Source: Argentina anserina (taxonomy: Eukaryota; Streptophyta; Magnoliopsida; Rosales; Rosaceae). Taken from it: a DNA stretch of 64,000 bases. The first letter of the stretch is position 1; each line of letters starts with the position of its first letter. The position numbers were made by a program, and so were the translations under genes. The DNA is taken from the NCBI RefSeq assembly GCF_933775445.1, contig NC_065875.1, positions 22,939,555 to 23,003,554 of the forward strand, in the 5' to 3' direction. Positions 1-11,639 of this stretch are shown in pieces. The notes under the pieces are model-generated. The model saw nothing but the letters and a program-made list of their open reading frames with translations. It was not told where the DNA came from and did not search any database.

Positions 1-700
1 AATACATTTCTTATATAATATATGCTTCTTCACAACATGGAAGTAGCTTCACAAGAGACACCAGAAGAAACAACGAGATCACCGGTGCTATCTAAACCTC
101 AGGTAGACACTAAGTTCTTTCGATCTGGGGAAATTGCGTATTGTTTATGACATATATCTGTCTGTAATAAGTTAGTTCTTTTTATTGTCTATTAATAAGG
201 TAATTAACCAAAGATTGTTCGTTGTGTCAGCACGAAATTCATCTGGCGTACTCATTTGAGCAAGAATGTATCACGGAGTTTGGTAGGCGAAGGTCATGAA
301 CGGTAGGGAGTTTAAGAAACCTCGACCACGAACCTTCATATATGCCCACGGCGTGTTGGTGTTGTATGGGAGAGGTTTCCGGCCTTCATCAATCATACCA
401 CCAGCTTCTTCTAGGGTTATTATAAGAGCAGACATCGCAGTATCATAGCCTTAAATTATAAGCTACCTAGCTAAGTTACCCCCATCTACTTAATAAACAA
501 AGATAATTGTTTTTTATCATACGTACTTATATTTCCTCAGCTAGCTAGCTATGCTATGGTGAAGATATGTACGCGTATTTTTGTTCAAGACTATGTGCAA
601 TTGATATGGATATATACATGTTAACAGGTGCATATATGCAACCTAGCCTGAGAATTATTGACATATAAACATGTCAATAATCCGTACGGGCATTCTCTGA
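1..700. other. AT-rich intergenic DNA
   Basis: No open frame of useful length and no recognisable family. The strand context suggests it is downstream of the carboxylesterase remnant, which reads leftward. I see nothing specific in it. Confidence 0.5.
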
Positions 701-1400
701 TTAATTATTTTCAGCATTTACAATTATTTATTTTGTTAAGATCGAAAAGTGTGTTGCACAATCTTTCTTTCGTTTATAATTAAGTGGAAGATTGTGAGTT
801 CAAATCATGATATACTTTGTTTAATATTTGAGTTGCATATATATTTATTCGATAGAAAAACAAGTGTGTTGCTCTAGTTTTAGTGGCCATATACTTCATG
901 TATTTCATCGATGGTGAACTGCAGCAGCAAGTTATAGTGAATGCTTGCAAGTTATGGTAAATACATTTACATTACAAATGCTTAATTGTCTAAAGTATAA
1001 GGGTTTAGTAATTGATTTTTCCACCATTTATACTCACATTAATCACATGTGAGTTAGATGGATCTTGTTTGTTCAGCTCATATGTGATTATTTTCAGCAT
1101 TTACAAATTACATTGTTTTATTTTCTCAAGAAAAGTGTGTTACAGTCTTTAGGTTGTAATTAAGTGGAATCACGATAGACTTTGTTTTAGTATTTGAGTT
1201 GCATGTTTATTCGATAGAAAACGACGTGTGTTGCTCTACTTTTAGTGGCCATGTACTTATTGAGTTCTTGTATTCCATCGATTGGTAAACTACAGCAGCA
1301 AGATACAGTACGTAAATGCTTGCAAGTTATGGTAAATACATACATTTCCTTTTATAAATGCACATTACAAATGCTTGTCTAAAGTATAAGGGTTCAGTAA
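701..1400. repeat. Direct duplication of about 310 bp, two copies
   Basis: Copy 1 is about 701-1012 and copy 2 about 1084-1400. Both run from a shared 'ttattttcagcatttaca' block through 'tagtggccat' to 'aaagtataagggtt'. They differ by small indels and substitutions, so the duplication is not recent. Copy 2 stops a few bases from the stop codon of the carboxylesterase remnant, so the unit is probably its 3' flank, and copy 1 may mark a lost or rearranged second gene copy. Confidence 0.75.
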
Positions 1401-1404
1401 ACTT

Positions 1405-2504
1405 TTAGTACATATAAACGAACGCCTTAATATCATTTATCATCTCATGGCATCGAGTTTGTGCAAGCATAGACTTATCTAGTACCTGAAACGCATGCCC
1501 TACACCTCTGTACACCACAGTCTCAACTTTCTTCCCTGCTCTAGCCATCGCACCACAGAACTCGAACTCCCTGTCTTTCAATATGTCTAACTCCGAAATA
1601 CACACCATCGTGGCCACGCTTTCCGAACCCAAACACAAGCCTTTCGCCAAAGGGTTGCACCATGGATGGTCGCGGTTGGAACCAGCCGGCAGTGCCAATC
1701 TCCAGTAGGAATCCGAAGCTGCCAGGTTCAACACCGAATGACGTGGCTGCACCTTGTAGTAGTACTTCTCCGAACTCGTCCTTGCCTCTCCCCCAAAAAA
1801 TGGTTGCAGTAGAATTACACCTTTAGTAGTTAAAGGCGATAGAATTGTCCCAGAAAAGAACACTCTTGTGCTCACATTATGGGCAATATTGGCACCAGCA
1901 GTCCAGCACTATCCCCCACTAAGAATATTCTAGAAAAGTCGCACTGCATTGACCACCACTGGTGATTCTCCTCCTCCCCACCACGTTCACATAAAGCTTC
2001 TTGTTTTAGCCACACCAGGGATCTGAGTCCATCTTCATACGCTGCCGGAAGAGGGTGTTCAGGGGCCAGACGGTAGTTTACAGACATGATAATGCAACCA
2101 GCTTCGGCAGCTAGTTTTGCCAAAAACTCATGGTAACAACTCCAAGCGGCTGAGCCAACGCAAAACCCACCTCCGTGAAAATACACAAACAAAGGGAGCT
2201 TCTTCATCGGATTCGTCCCGTGGCATTTCGGAATATAGAAACGTGAGGTAACGTTTGTGAACCTGTCGATGACTATGTCCATGGATGTCACGCCTAACTC
2301 CGGATCGGCCACAGCGGCCGAAACGCACGGGACGATCTGCGGTCTCTCCACATGTCCGTCTTTGTACACTTTGATAAGCCCTTGGATTTCCTCGATCACA
2401 ATGTTCTCATGCTGGTGGTGATGGTCGACTATTGTGTTGTTGGTCTTCTGCTTAAAAAAGATTGGATCTAAGGTGATATCAGGCACCATTATTTGGGTTC
2501 TCAT
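1405..2504 (-). pseudogene. Carboxylesterase 17-like, broken by a frameshift at the active site
   Basis: Plant class-I carboxylesterase (CXE; alpha/beta-hydrolase fold, same superfamily as the GID1 receptor). These enzymes hydrolyse short-chain esters in the cytosol. The upstream frame (2504 down to 1872) carries the family start, a GLIKVYKDG/VERP segment, the oxyanion-hole HGGG at residues 110-113, the YRLAPEH segment and the nucleophile elbow GDSAG at 197-201. Immediately after GDSAG the frame runs into unrelated residues and a stop. The downstream frame (1896 region down to 1405) continues the family perfectly, with QPFFGGEAR, SNRDHPWCNP, the acid in SELDILKDR and the base in GVGHAFQ. Relative to the family there are 8 extra bases near 1895-1906, an imperfect copy of a TGCTGG-type octamer. 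No other lesion is seen, so inactivation looks recent, or it could be an assembly error. CXE17-type genes are normally intronless, as here. Confidence 0.8.
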
Positions 2505-2590
2505 TACGAAAAGGAGAAGATAGAAATGTAGAGAATGCGTGGTAGCAAGAGATCTGGAACTACTTTGGGTGTGTATGCAGAATTGCAGAT

Positions 2591-2600
2591 CCTTTTATAG
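2591..2600 (-). promoter_or_regulatory. TATA box of the carboxylesterase remnant
   Basis: On the minus strand this reads CTATAAAAGG, about 90 bases upstream of the ATG at 2504. The promoter therefore looks intact although the reading frame is broken. Confidence 0.5.
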
Positions 2601-2609
2601 GAAAACTGA

Positions 2610-3833
2610 AAAGGGTAGGCCGGGTTCGTCTGTTGTATGCCATATAGCATGATTGGACGGTGAATAGAGAGAGAATATATTGATGAATGTGTGATGGAAG
2701 TTACTGTTGTATGTCATACAACAACGCACCATATAATTTTTCAGGCTGAAGCTAATAATTAGATGTTTCGACATGACAAATTACTAATTGTCATGTGTCC
2801 TCACGTGGATCAAGTGTTTTAGGGCCCCTTGTTATATTTAGTACTCCGAATTTCCGAACACCGTTATATTTTAATTTTTAATAACAATTAACAGTTACTA
2901 TATTACCAATATTACCAATACGCCAATACGTCTGCATATCAATACTCTAAGCATCTAAAATGTCTTCGTTTAAACATAAACATATATCAAGTCCAAACAA
3001 CTACATACTTCCGTTCATTCATTGACAATACCTGACAATATCAAAATTTAACAGTACTTCACCTCGAAAAGAAAATAATGTGAACTAGCGCAGCAGAGAA
3101 TATGTCAATCTTTGTCAATCGGATGCTAATTAGTGGGTAAGAGAACTCTCAACTGCAAAGTGTTGGCGGAAATGTGGAATGTAGCCTAACCTTTGTCAAC
3201 GACATAGTCATGTAACTCTAAAAGGCAAATGCTAAACAGAAGTTTAATAAAAGCAAACATCATACATGGTTTCCCATATGATGTCCAAATTAAATTATAG
3301 ATACCTGCTCTCTTAGAAAAGCTTTTAGTAGTTGTGCATGACATTGTTAACATTTTAAGGGACACGACTGGAGTCAAAGTACCACACAAGGGAGCACCTA
3401 ACTTTTGGTTGCCACCCAATAACAACATCGATCTATCCACCCAATTAAGTTGAAGCAGATCGAGCATTCTGGATTTCCAGATAGCTCTTTCACTAAGTAG
3501 AAGCTTTGTTAAGTGGCCGGCTTTTGAAAATCAAGCACTAGCGAATGACTCCCTGTATTTTAGGACATCCATGGAACATGCATGCATGCTAAACCAGAAA
3601 GCATTATTTCCGTAGTCAAAAGCTATTAAAATTCCAGCACACATTCATGCACATAGCTAGTTTTTCCAACCTTTAAGACCACTGACTCAAAACATATATA
3701 GCACTCAGAATTTTCACAAAATGAGTTGGAAAACGTTGGGTAACTAGAAATAATAAGAACAGAAAAATGTCGTCTGAGAGTATTATAGATTACATATATA
3801 TTTTGGATTGTAATGTTACTGGACATCAATCGC
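2610..3833. other. Intergenic DNA
   Basis: Upstream of the carboxylesterase remnant and downstream of the minus-strand PLAC8 gene. A 93-codon open frame at 3186-3467 has no family signature. Nothing else supportable was seen. Confidence 0.4.
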
Positions 3834-4633
3834 TCAGTGATTCATACCGGTCTGAAGTTGTGGAGGCATGGTTGCTGGCGGTGGCTGCATTGCGGCAAGT
3901 CGTCTCTGCCTATGGACGTTGCCATTCCAACCTATGGTCATGTCAAAACCCAGGTTCTGAAGGTGTCGGTACTCTTGGCATAGAACGCATCCCTCGCAGC
4001 AAAAATGGACGCAGCAATCTGTGCATGGCCTCTCCTCCAAGAAGTACTGCCCTCTCAGTCTGGTTCGATAGAAGCACGAATACAAACACGAGCAACCCAT
4101 CAAGCACATCATCAAACCGTATATTGTTCCACTCACTCCACAGGCTGCCCATTCGATCAGTATGTTACTTGTGTATATGCGCATATGGAACTTAACAAAT
4201 TAAATTTCAATCTTAATTTTCCAAAACAAATCTCCTGGAAGATCGAGTACGTTGAATGTTATACATGGACACCAACACGTTAAGCAACCTAGATGGATCG
4301 AACAAAAACAGTTAGGGTTTCTTTTATATCTTCCGAAACAAAGTAACTAAGTAATGATACTTAATTAGCAATGCATGCATGCATGATGCATAATAGTACA
4401 TATATATGATCAGACTTACAACTGCTGAGATCTTCACAACAATCGCACAGGCCAGAGGACCAAGGGGCTGGGGAATGAGGAAGGGTCACCGGCATGACCG
4501 GAACGCCGGTGGTTGTGAAGGGCTGAACTTTCGAATCAAAATGAAGTGGTGGTGCTGATGATGGTGTAATCCGAGGGCTTGGGAGCGGCGCTGATGGGGC
4601 CAGACGAAGTGACTCATTCTGCGAATCGGCCAT
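3834..4633 (-). pseudogene. PLAC8 / PLANT CADMIUM RESISTANCE family gene, exon 2 damaged
   Basis: PCR proteins are small Cys-rich plasma-membrane proteins tied to cadmium/zinc efflux and to cell-size control. Exon 1 (4633-4420, 71 codons plus one base) starts MADSQNES, has a long Ser/Pro-rich leader and ends WSSGLCDCCEDLSS. Exon 2 starts at 4288 after CTAG and gives CCLTCWCPCITF, the core family motif. The expected FGQIAEIVDRG continuation is then missing: the DNA turns into AT-rich, intron-like sequence and no in-phase donor is visible. The last exon (acceptor before 4144, stop at 3834) restores [10 protein letters not shown], the Cys-rich [13 protein letters not shown] and [26 protein letters not shown], and the C-terminal Met/Pro tail. 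It has no intron at the TIG/WNGN junction, where the neighbour at 7747 does. The parts are well conserved but the model does not close in phase, so it is probably a pseudogene; an unusual splice form cannot be excluded. Confidence 0.6.
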
Positions 4634-4709
4634 GCTAGAATACATGTGTGTGTATTTCCGATATATATGTCTCGTAGCCAAAACGATGAAAACTTAGAAG
4701 TCACCGTAC

Positions 4710-7700
4710 TTTTCTTTTGGAAAATGTTTTAGCTCTTCAATTTTCTATGCATGTTACGTTATTTTGTCACGTCACTAATTAAAATAATTACATTATATCA
4801 TTTATAATAGAAAATACAATTTTATTTTTGTAATCCAACAGTTATATATTATTATATAAAAATATAGTTTTTATCTCTTTTTTGTCTTTTCTTTTTCATC
4901 ATTGTCATACTTTTCAATTTGTTTTTTGATACAACTTCATGATCATCATCATGCTTAAATTTACGCTCCGATACATAGTGAAAACTCAATATCTTTTAGA
5001 GTACTTGTTCGGGTATTTGGTGGAGTTTTAATTTTTTTTTGTACTTCGATAGAGTTAAAGTTTTAATTCTTAAATGTAAATAAAATTTATATATTGAAAA
5101 ATCATGATTTAAATTTGAAATAATTTTTGACTTATTTAGTGTCACAAAGATTGAAACTTTTATTAACATCGTAACACATGATAATTAGAGTAAACATGAA
5201 AAAAAATATTTATTACCTGACATCTCCTATAAAATTTAATAAATTATCATAAGATCAAAATCACTTGTAAGATTTTTTTTAAATATATATTGAATGAATA
5301 ATGATAAGATTTTATTTTCCTCTAAGAATATGGTGTAATTATTTCAATTGGTGTGACAAAATGAAGTGACATGCCACATATAATTAAAGCGTCAAATTCA
5401 ACGTCTCATTAAAGTGCTCTAACAATGCTCTTTCCTTTTCTTTTTTTTGAAAATGGAGGGCTGGTGTGGCTACCATCTATCATTCATTAATGAAACCGTC
5501 GAATACAAAGGGGGACGTGAAGCCTAAACTCCTCATTAAAAAGACACGAGTACTCTTTCCCTTTAAACTAGCTATTGAAGAAAGTAAATTAAATAGTTTT
5601 AATTACACTGGGTACGTGCCTTTTAGTAATTAACGGTCAAGGCCACGTACATTTATCCCCCATTACTCTGGCAATCTCTTCTTCTTTTTTGTGTGAAGGG
5701 ATACGATTTTAGAACTACCATTTGACTAGCCCCAATTCAAAATTAATCCTTCTTACATACTATACATACTATAGTACAATACACAGTTTTTGAGATTTTT
5801 CTTTTCAAAAAACTGATCAACAATTTTAGGGGTATTTCATTTTACACCCATTTTTGGAATTTTCTTTTAAAATAAACTCACCTATCATTTAATTCTAATT
5901 TTCCTAAAATATTTTCAATTAAGCTTATAAATTGTCTTTAATTTTAACAAGAATTACATAGATTACCACTATTTAAATATGATTAGTCAACTATAAAATT
6001 AAAGTATCTTTTTAAGTAATTAATTATAGATTGCTTGTGATTTCCTTTACCTCATTATTATTGCTAAAATTATAGAAATTTTGTTTAAAATTTTAATTCA
6101 AATTAAGGTAGATAATGAATGTAATATTTATGTTTTGGTACTTTCAATTATCTTTCATAAATGTAAATTTTTATGTTGAAACTTGAAAATTTGTAGGTTG
6201 ATATTTGCAACACTAATTTTTCTGTATTCATTCATCTCTTTATAACCTGACATAAAGGTAGAAGTTAACATTGTTAACCTAGTTAATAGGTACGAGACAA
6301 CCTAGTTAATAGATATCTCTTTTAATTTCAACCTAAAGATTAGAAACATTTTTTTACAAAACTTCACTTCAATAAAAATGTAATGACATAGGGGAATTTT
6401 ATAAATTTTATTTGTACCTCTTATCTAGGAAAATATGCATATAGAGAATTTTAATATACCTCTTTATTAGATTTGTAATGTATACATATACATATGCTTC
6501 TCGTTCTAAAAAATAGTATTATACCTCTTACAATTGATTTATGTTATAATATACTTAACATGAAGAAAATAAAATGTCATTCAAGAATAAAGATATGTAC
6601 GTACCTTACGATAAGAATTTCTCATATAATCTTTGTTTCACTAGCTCTTATTTCTTAAAAACAAGAATTGTGTAAAACTTTACAAAATTGAATTGATTGA
6701 TGGAAGAACAACAACAAAAGCTATGAAAAAATTGAAAATTAAATAGCTCAGTGATGAGTATATATATAGATTGAAGTTATAATATGAATTTAAAACAATG
6801 AAATAATTATGGATGAAAGACCTAAGATTAATGAAATAATCTAGTCTAACTTTTTATATATCAGAAGGGCAAATCAGATATTTATAAAAGGAATAAATAT
6901 TGATAATCAAAAAATTTGGGTATAAATTGAAAGAGAAAATTGGGTGTGGATGTATTTTAAAGAGAGGACTTCAATATTGGGCTTATATCTAATTTTCTCA
7001 CAATTTTATAAAAGTATACGTAAGCTTGCATTTTCCTGAAATGATAATAGCATAACACTCCTATTGAAGTTTCCTTTAACCATTCAGGCTTCTTATTGAC
7101 CCAAGCAAAGCTGTTTTAAAAGCTACTTACGGAAGATCAACTAATAAAAACTGGGTACCTATCATCAAAGTAAACCACTACACAGAGTCAGGTCAAACTT
7201 GATATATAGCATTAAGATTAAGTTTCGTAGAAGTATCCGTGAAATGCAATTAGATGTTGAAACATGTTAATTGTCAACTGTAATTTTTGCTCGTGTCATA
7301 AATATACTATTCATAAGATATAGGAAGATGTTGTAATTGGTCTCATGCTTGTGTTGAATTAAGTTTAAAACTGTGAAGAATTAAAGGAAACTGGCCGGGT
7401 ATCCCTTCCATCAAATCAAGACATGTACATTACGTATACACATACACATAGTCAAGTCAAACTATTATATCCGAACTTACTAACTAATTTCATCTTCTTT
7501 TCTGATCTTGTTGAGAACACTTCAACTTACTTTCAGTTTGATCTTGAAAAATGATTACAAAATCATTCCATTATAATTGTGATGATGGATGAAGCAGTCT
7601 AACCTAGTACTTATATATAAGAACCAACTCCATAGCCCAGATTGGCATTAAGCAAGAAGCTATAGCTGCTAGCTACGTACATTCATCTGCATATCTGCAA

Positions 7701-7740
7701 GAATTAGCGAGTTCAAAGTTCGAACAACTCCGTCCAAAAT
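4710..7740. other. AT-rich intergenic DNA between two divergent PLAC8 genes
   Basis: Three kilobases of very AT-rich DNA with no coding signal on either strand, apart from the retroelement tail near 5440. It contains the promoters of the two divergent PLAC8 genes, but I could not place a TATA box with confidence. Confidence 0.5.
5436..5545 (-). mobile_element. Probable 5'-truncated LINE tail
   Basis: On the minus strand this reads as an A-rich-tailed fragment: a GC-richer segment, a 'TTTCATTAATGAA' motif and then an A-rich run that appears on the plus strand as 'cttttctttttttt'. This matches the layout of plant LINE 3' ends. No reverse-transcriptase frame survives. Three similar fragments in the same orientation lie near 24450, 27609 and 39516. 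Confidence 0.35.
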
Positions 7741-7746
7741 TCCAGT

Positions 7747-8683
7747 ATGGCTCGATCCGAAATGCAATCTCACCAAGGACAATGGTCCACTGGCCTTTAC
7801 GATTGTTTGGAAGATCGTTCAACTTGTACTTATTCACTTCCGTCAGAGCTATTCTAATACCTTTCTGTATCTAACTTCCTTGTCGTGCGACATTATCTCA
7901 TAATTCTTTGCTCTTTTGAACCAGGTCTTCTCACTTGCTTCTGTCCATGCATAACCTTTGGGCGAATTGTGCAGATTGTTGATAGAGGAACTACATGTAT
8001 ATAATTATGAACATCATAAAACCAGCTTAGTTTTTAACTTTTTATCAACATCTAGTACGTTAACTTTCCATAATTGCATTATATAATTAAGGTAGCTGAT
8101 GTGAACGAATGTACATGCAGCGTGTGTGGTGGCCGGCATGATCTATCAATTTCTGGGTTCTGTAGGTTGTGGATGGCTTTATGCTGGTTCCTATCGAACC
8201 AAACTGCGAGGACTCTTCTCACTACCGGCAGCGCCATGCCATGATTTTCTGGTTCACAGCTTCTGTTGTGTTTGTTCTCTCAGCCAAGAGTACAGAGAAC
8301 TCAAAAATCATGGAATTGATCCCTCAATAGGTAACTATAAACTTGATTTCCTCACATATATAATTGGACCGTCGGAATTACACACAGTAGGAATTAAAAA
8401 CCATCTTGTATGAACTTAATTAGGCGGGAGGTTTTTTTATTATGTATATGCCAAACTTGTAATTCTTACAGTACTCCTAGGTACATAATTGTATTGATAA
8501 ATAGTCCTGATTTAATGTCAATCGTGGTAGGGTAGACTTAAGTTTCATGTAAAAAAATTGTTTCCACTTACATTACCAACAATTACATTGTTACGTACAT
8601 TTGAAGGGTGGCAAGCCAATGTTGAGAAGTGGAACCGAGAAGGAGTGAAGCCTCCGATGGTCGAGCCGTCAATGGCACGTTAA
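7747..8683 (+). CDS. PLAC8 / PLANT CADMIUM RESISTANCE-like protein, 145 aa
   Basis: Intact four-exon gene: 7747-7825, 7925-7996, 8121-8330, 8607-8683 (438 bases, phases 1/1/1, stop TAA). The protein begins [20 protein letters not shown], then [21 protein letters not shown] (the CPC core motif and conserved segment missing in the minus-strand relative), a hydrophobic segment, SYRTKLRGL, the Cys-rich [20 protein letters not shown] and a WQANVEKW tail. Family members act as oligomeric plasma-membrane proteins in heavy-metal and zinc handling, or as FW2.2-like regulators of cell number. Oddities: WSTGLYDC has Tyr where WSTGLCDC is usual, and [14 protein letters not shown] replaces the usual CIYSCFYR, so two family cysteines are lost. 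Length is normal. The first and last exons are too short to show as long open frames. Splice sites are all GT-AG. Confidence 0.85.
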
Positions 8684-8790
8684 TTGTCCGACCAGCAATA
8701 AGCCAATAATGGCATCTTAATCGACGAATTGGCAGTGACACGTTAATCGTCGAGTCGGCAATGCCATGCAGATGCATGTTAATATCAGCA
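8652..8790 (+). repeat. Degenerate minisatellite starting inside the PLAC8 stop region
   Basis: The block encoding the last residues (VEPSMAR-stop) resembles the DNA that follows it: 'tcgagccgtcaatggcacgttaat', 'ccgaccagcaataagcc', 'acgaattggcagtgacacgttaatcg', 'tcgagtcggcaatgccatgc'. About four diverged units of roughly 26-45 bases are visible; only the first is coding. Confidence 0.55.
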
Positions 8791-8799
8791 TCCCTTCCT

Positions 8800-9540
8800 T
8801 TCAATTGTTGTGTGTTTGATTTGGTTATCAGTTTAGTTTTAGTCTGCAAGCGTTTGATTTGATTTGGTTATCACACCCCGTGCTGGTATACGGTATTTTC
8901 TTATGGATTGTAAATATATTTGTAACGTTGTGTTGTTTGTTAGCTTGGATTATAATAAGATTCACTTCATCGGTTGCTGACATCCTATCATTTTGCGTTT
9001 TAACCTTTCGGAAGCAGAATACAAAAATGGTCACAAAATTAAGCCTCTTGTATACTTCGTATATGTAATTGGCCAAGTTGGTTAAATTATTACGCGAATT
9101 TTTTACCTCTAATTTTTCCCATCCATGAAAGGTTAGTCGAGTCTATAATCTAGGATTCGTTAATTGTTCGCCACTTAATTAATTTGGGTAAATTTAATTA
9201 CATCACCAATATGAAAAATTTCAATGTTTCGATCAAAAACTTAGTTCGCGTTTAACTTTCTATAATTTGAGAAATGTTTATTGTAGAACTAATCTTGTCA
9301 ACTTTTGCTGATGTTATTTGATCTAGTGAATTAATAATCTTAATTTATAAGTGGGATGTTTCGAGTTCATTTCTTTTCGTTGTGCTTCGGAGTAGTATTT
9401 TAAGTTGTTTATCTGAGAAAAATTATAACTATATGTCTTTGGAGGTTTCGGTTCCTCCTATCCAGTGGTGGACGCAGCAAATAATGTTTGTGGGGGCAAA
9501 AAAGAAAAAGAAAATTAGGCTTATGAACATTGTATAAGCC
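8800..9540. other. Intergenic DNA left of the hAT element
   Basis: No gene seen. A segment at about 9466-9520 beginning 'cagtggtggacgcagc' and followed by 'tgtgggggcaaaaaa' resembles the end of a degraded repeat, into which the hAT element may have inserted. Confidence 0.35.
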
Positions 9541-9546
9541 ATGCAC

Positions 9547-11611
9547 TAGGGGTAGCATTCGGTTTAAACGGTTCGGTTTTAGGGTCAAATTGTAAACTAA
9601 ATTGAAATTGAATTTCGGTTCAGTTCGGTTTACTGTTTGGTTTTTCAATATGGCAAACTGAAAACTGTCGGTTTTTTTTTTTAAAACTGAAAACTGAATT
9701 TCGGTTCGGTTTTTTTTTTTTGAATTTTTTTTTATTATTTTTTAAAAATTCTAGTTTCAAAATATTGTCGATCGACACCAATAGATGTGATGAACATATA
9801 TATTTAGAGACCATGTAAAAATTTCATCCATTTTGAACATAGTTTGATCGTCCATACTAACGATTAACCAAAAAAGAGGCGTTTTCACATAATAAAACCC
9901 CATTGACCGGGTCTTTGCCAAATGAGTTTCCTTGTTTCGACCACGCACGATCGATGACAAAAATTATGTGATTTCAAATATGTAAACAACTTTTCTCATT
10001 CGCATCTTGGTAATGGGTCCTCCCTTAGGGTATATTAGTGTTGTTTTCGGTTTACCGGAAATTCCGACGGTCAAACGAGGTCCGAATTGGATGAAATTTT
10101 AAAATGGTCACTAAATATATATACTGATCACATCGGATGGTGTCGATCAATTCCGATAAGTTTTCTTCATATAGTCGCTTCATAATGTGATAGTTTTATT
10201 ATAACCGTAATATAAAAGGTTATGGTATATTAGTGGACACTTCAGCGATCGACAACTCCAGTTTGAAATATGGTCGATCGACACCAGTAGATGTGATCGG
10301 TATATATATTTAGGAAACCCGTAAAAATTTCGTCCGTTTTGAACATGGTTTGACAGTCCGTACCAACGGTCAACCAAAAAACATGCGTTTTCACATAATA
10401 AAACCTCCATTGACCGGGACTTTGCCAAATGAGTTTCCTTGTTTCGACCACGCACGATCGATGACAAAAATTATTTGACTTCAAATATGTAAACAACTTT
10501 TCTCATTCGCATCTTGGTAATGGGTCATCCCTTAGGGTATATTAGTGTTGTTTTCGGTTTACCGGAAATTCCGACGGTCAAACGAGGTCCGAATTGGATG
10601 AAATTTTAAAATTGTCATTAAATATATATACTGATTACATCGGATGGTGTCGATCAATTCCGATAAGTTTCCTTCATATAGTCGCTTCATAATGTGATAG
10701 TTTTATTATAACCCTAATATAAAAGGTTATGGTACATTAGTGGACACTTCAGCGATCGACAACTCCAGTTTGAAATATGGTCGATCGACACCAGTAGATG
10801 TGATCGGTATATATATTTAGGGAACCCGTAAAAATTTCGTCCGTTTTGAACATGGTTTGACCGTCTGTACCAACGGTCAACCAAAAAACATGCGTTTTCA
10901 CATAATAAAACCCCCCATTGACCGGGACTTTGCCAAATGAGTTTCCTTGTTTCGACCACGCACGATCGATGACAAAAATTATGTGACTTCAAATATGTAA
11001 AAAACTTTTCTCATTCGCATCTTGGTAATGGGTCCTCCCTTAGGGTATATTAGTGTTGTTTTCGGTTTACCGGAAATTCCGACGGTTAAACGAGGTCCGA
11101 ATTGGATGAAATTTTTACAAGGTGACTATATATACATATCAATCATATCGACTGGTGTCGATCGATCTTGAGAAGTTTCTTTCATATAGTTGCTTCATAT
11201 TGAGGCGGATTTAGTAATTACACATCCGCTTGTATATATATATGTGTTTGTTTTAGCAAACTTATTTGAAACATACATATATGGGCATACATATAAACAT
11301 AGATGATTATATATACATATATAACACTACAAAAGTGAAACATATAATTATATATAATATAAACCTAAAATCACATTAATTAAAATAAATATTCGGTAAG
11401 ATAAACGTAAAACGACATTATTTTATAAATAATTCGGTTTTTCGGTTCGGTTCGGTTTTTTATGTGCCCAAACTGAAACCAAACCGATTAATTCGATTCG
11501 GTTCGGTTTTTCTTGTGTTCGGTTCGGTTTGTATTCGGTTTAATTTTTTTCAGTTTCGATCCAATTTTTTCAGTTCGATTTTTAGTTTTTCGGTCTTAAG
11601 TGCCACCCCTA
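9547..11611. mobile_element. Non-autonomous hAT-type DNA transposon, 2065 bp
   Basis: The left end reads TAGGGGTAGCATTCGG and the right end, on the opposite strand, TAGGGGTGGCACTTAAG, giving imperfect terminal inverted repeats. The element is flanked by the perfect 8-bp direct repeat CCATGCAC (9539-9546 and 11612-11619), the length produced by hAT transposases. Both subterminal zones are rich in CGGTTCGG/CCGAACCG motifs, as in hAT ends where transposase binds. There is no transposase frame; the interior is mainly a tandem repeat. Short open frames inside it, repeated with the unit, are not genes. Confidence 0.88.
9757..11205. repeat. 506-507 bp tandem repeat, nearly three copies, inside the hAT element
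   Basis: The motif GTCGATCGACACC recurs at 9767, 10273 and 10780, giving periods of 506 and 507. Each unit carries the same landmarks: 'gaccacgcacgatcgatgac', 'cattcgcatcttggtaatgg', 'ttaccggaaattccgacgg' and 'tcgcttcataatgtgatag'. Copies 2 and 3 are closest to each other; copy 3 diverges after about 11115 and fades by 11205. Confidence 0.9.
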
Positions 11612-11639
11612 CCATGCACAAATCTTCGAACGATTCCGG

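Noticed and set aside
3186..3467. 93-codon minus-strand frame
   Set aside because: No domain, no splice context and no promoter; it looks like chance.
9757..10992. Repeated short open frames (MSSIVRGRNKE-type)
   Set aside because: They recur with the 506-bp tandem unit inside the hAT element, use no conserved domain and differ by frameshifts.
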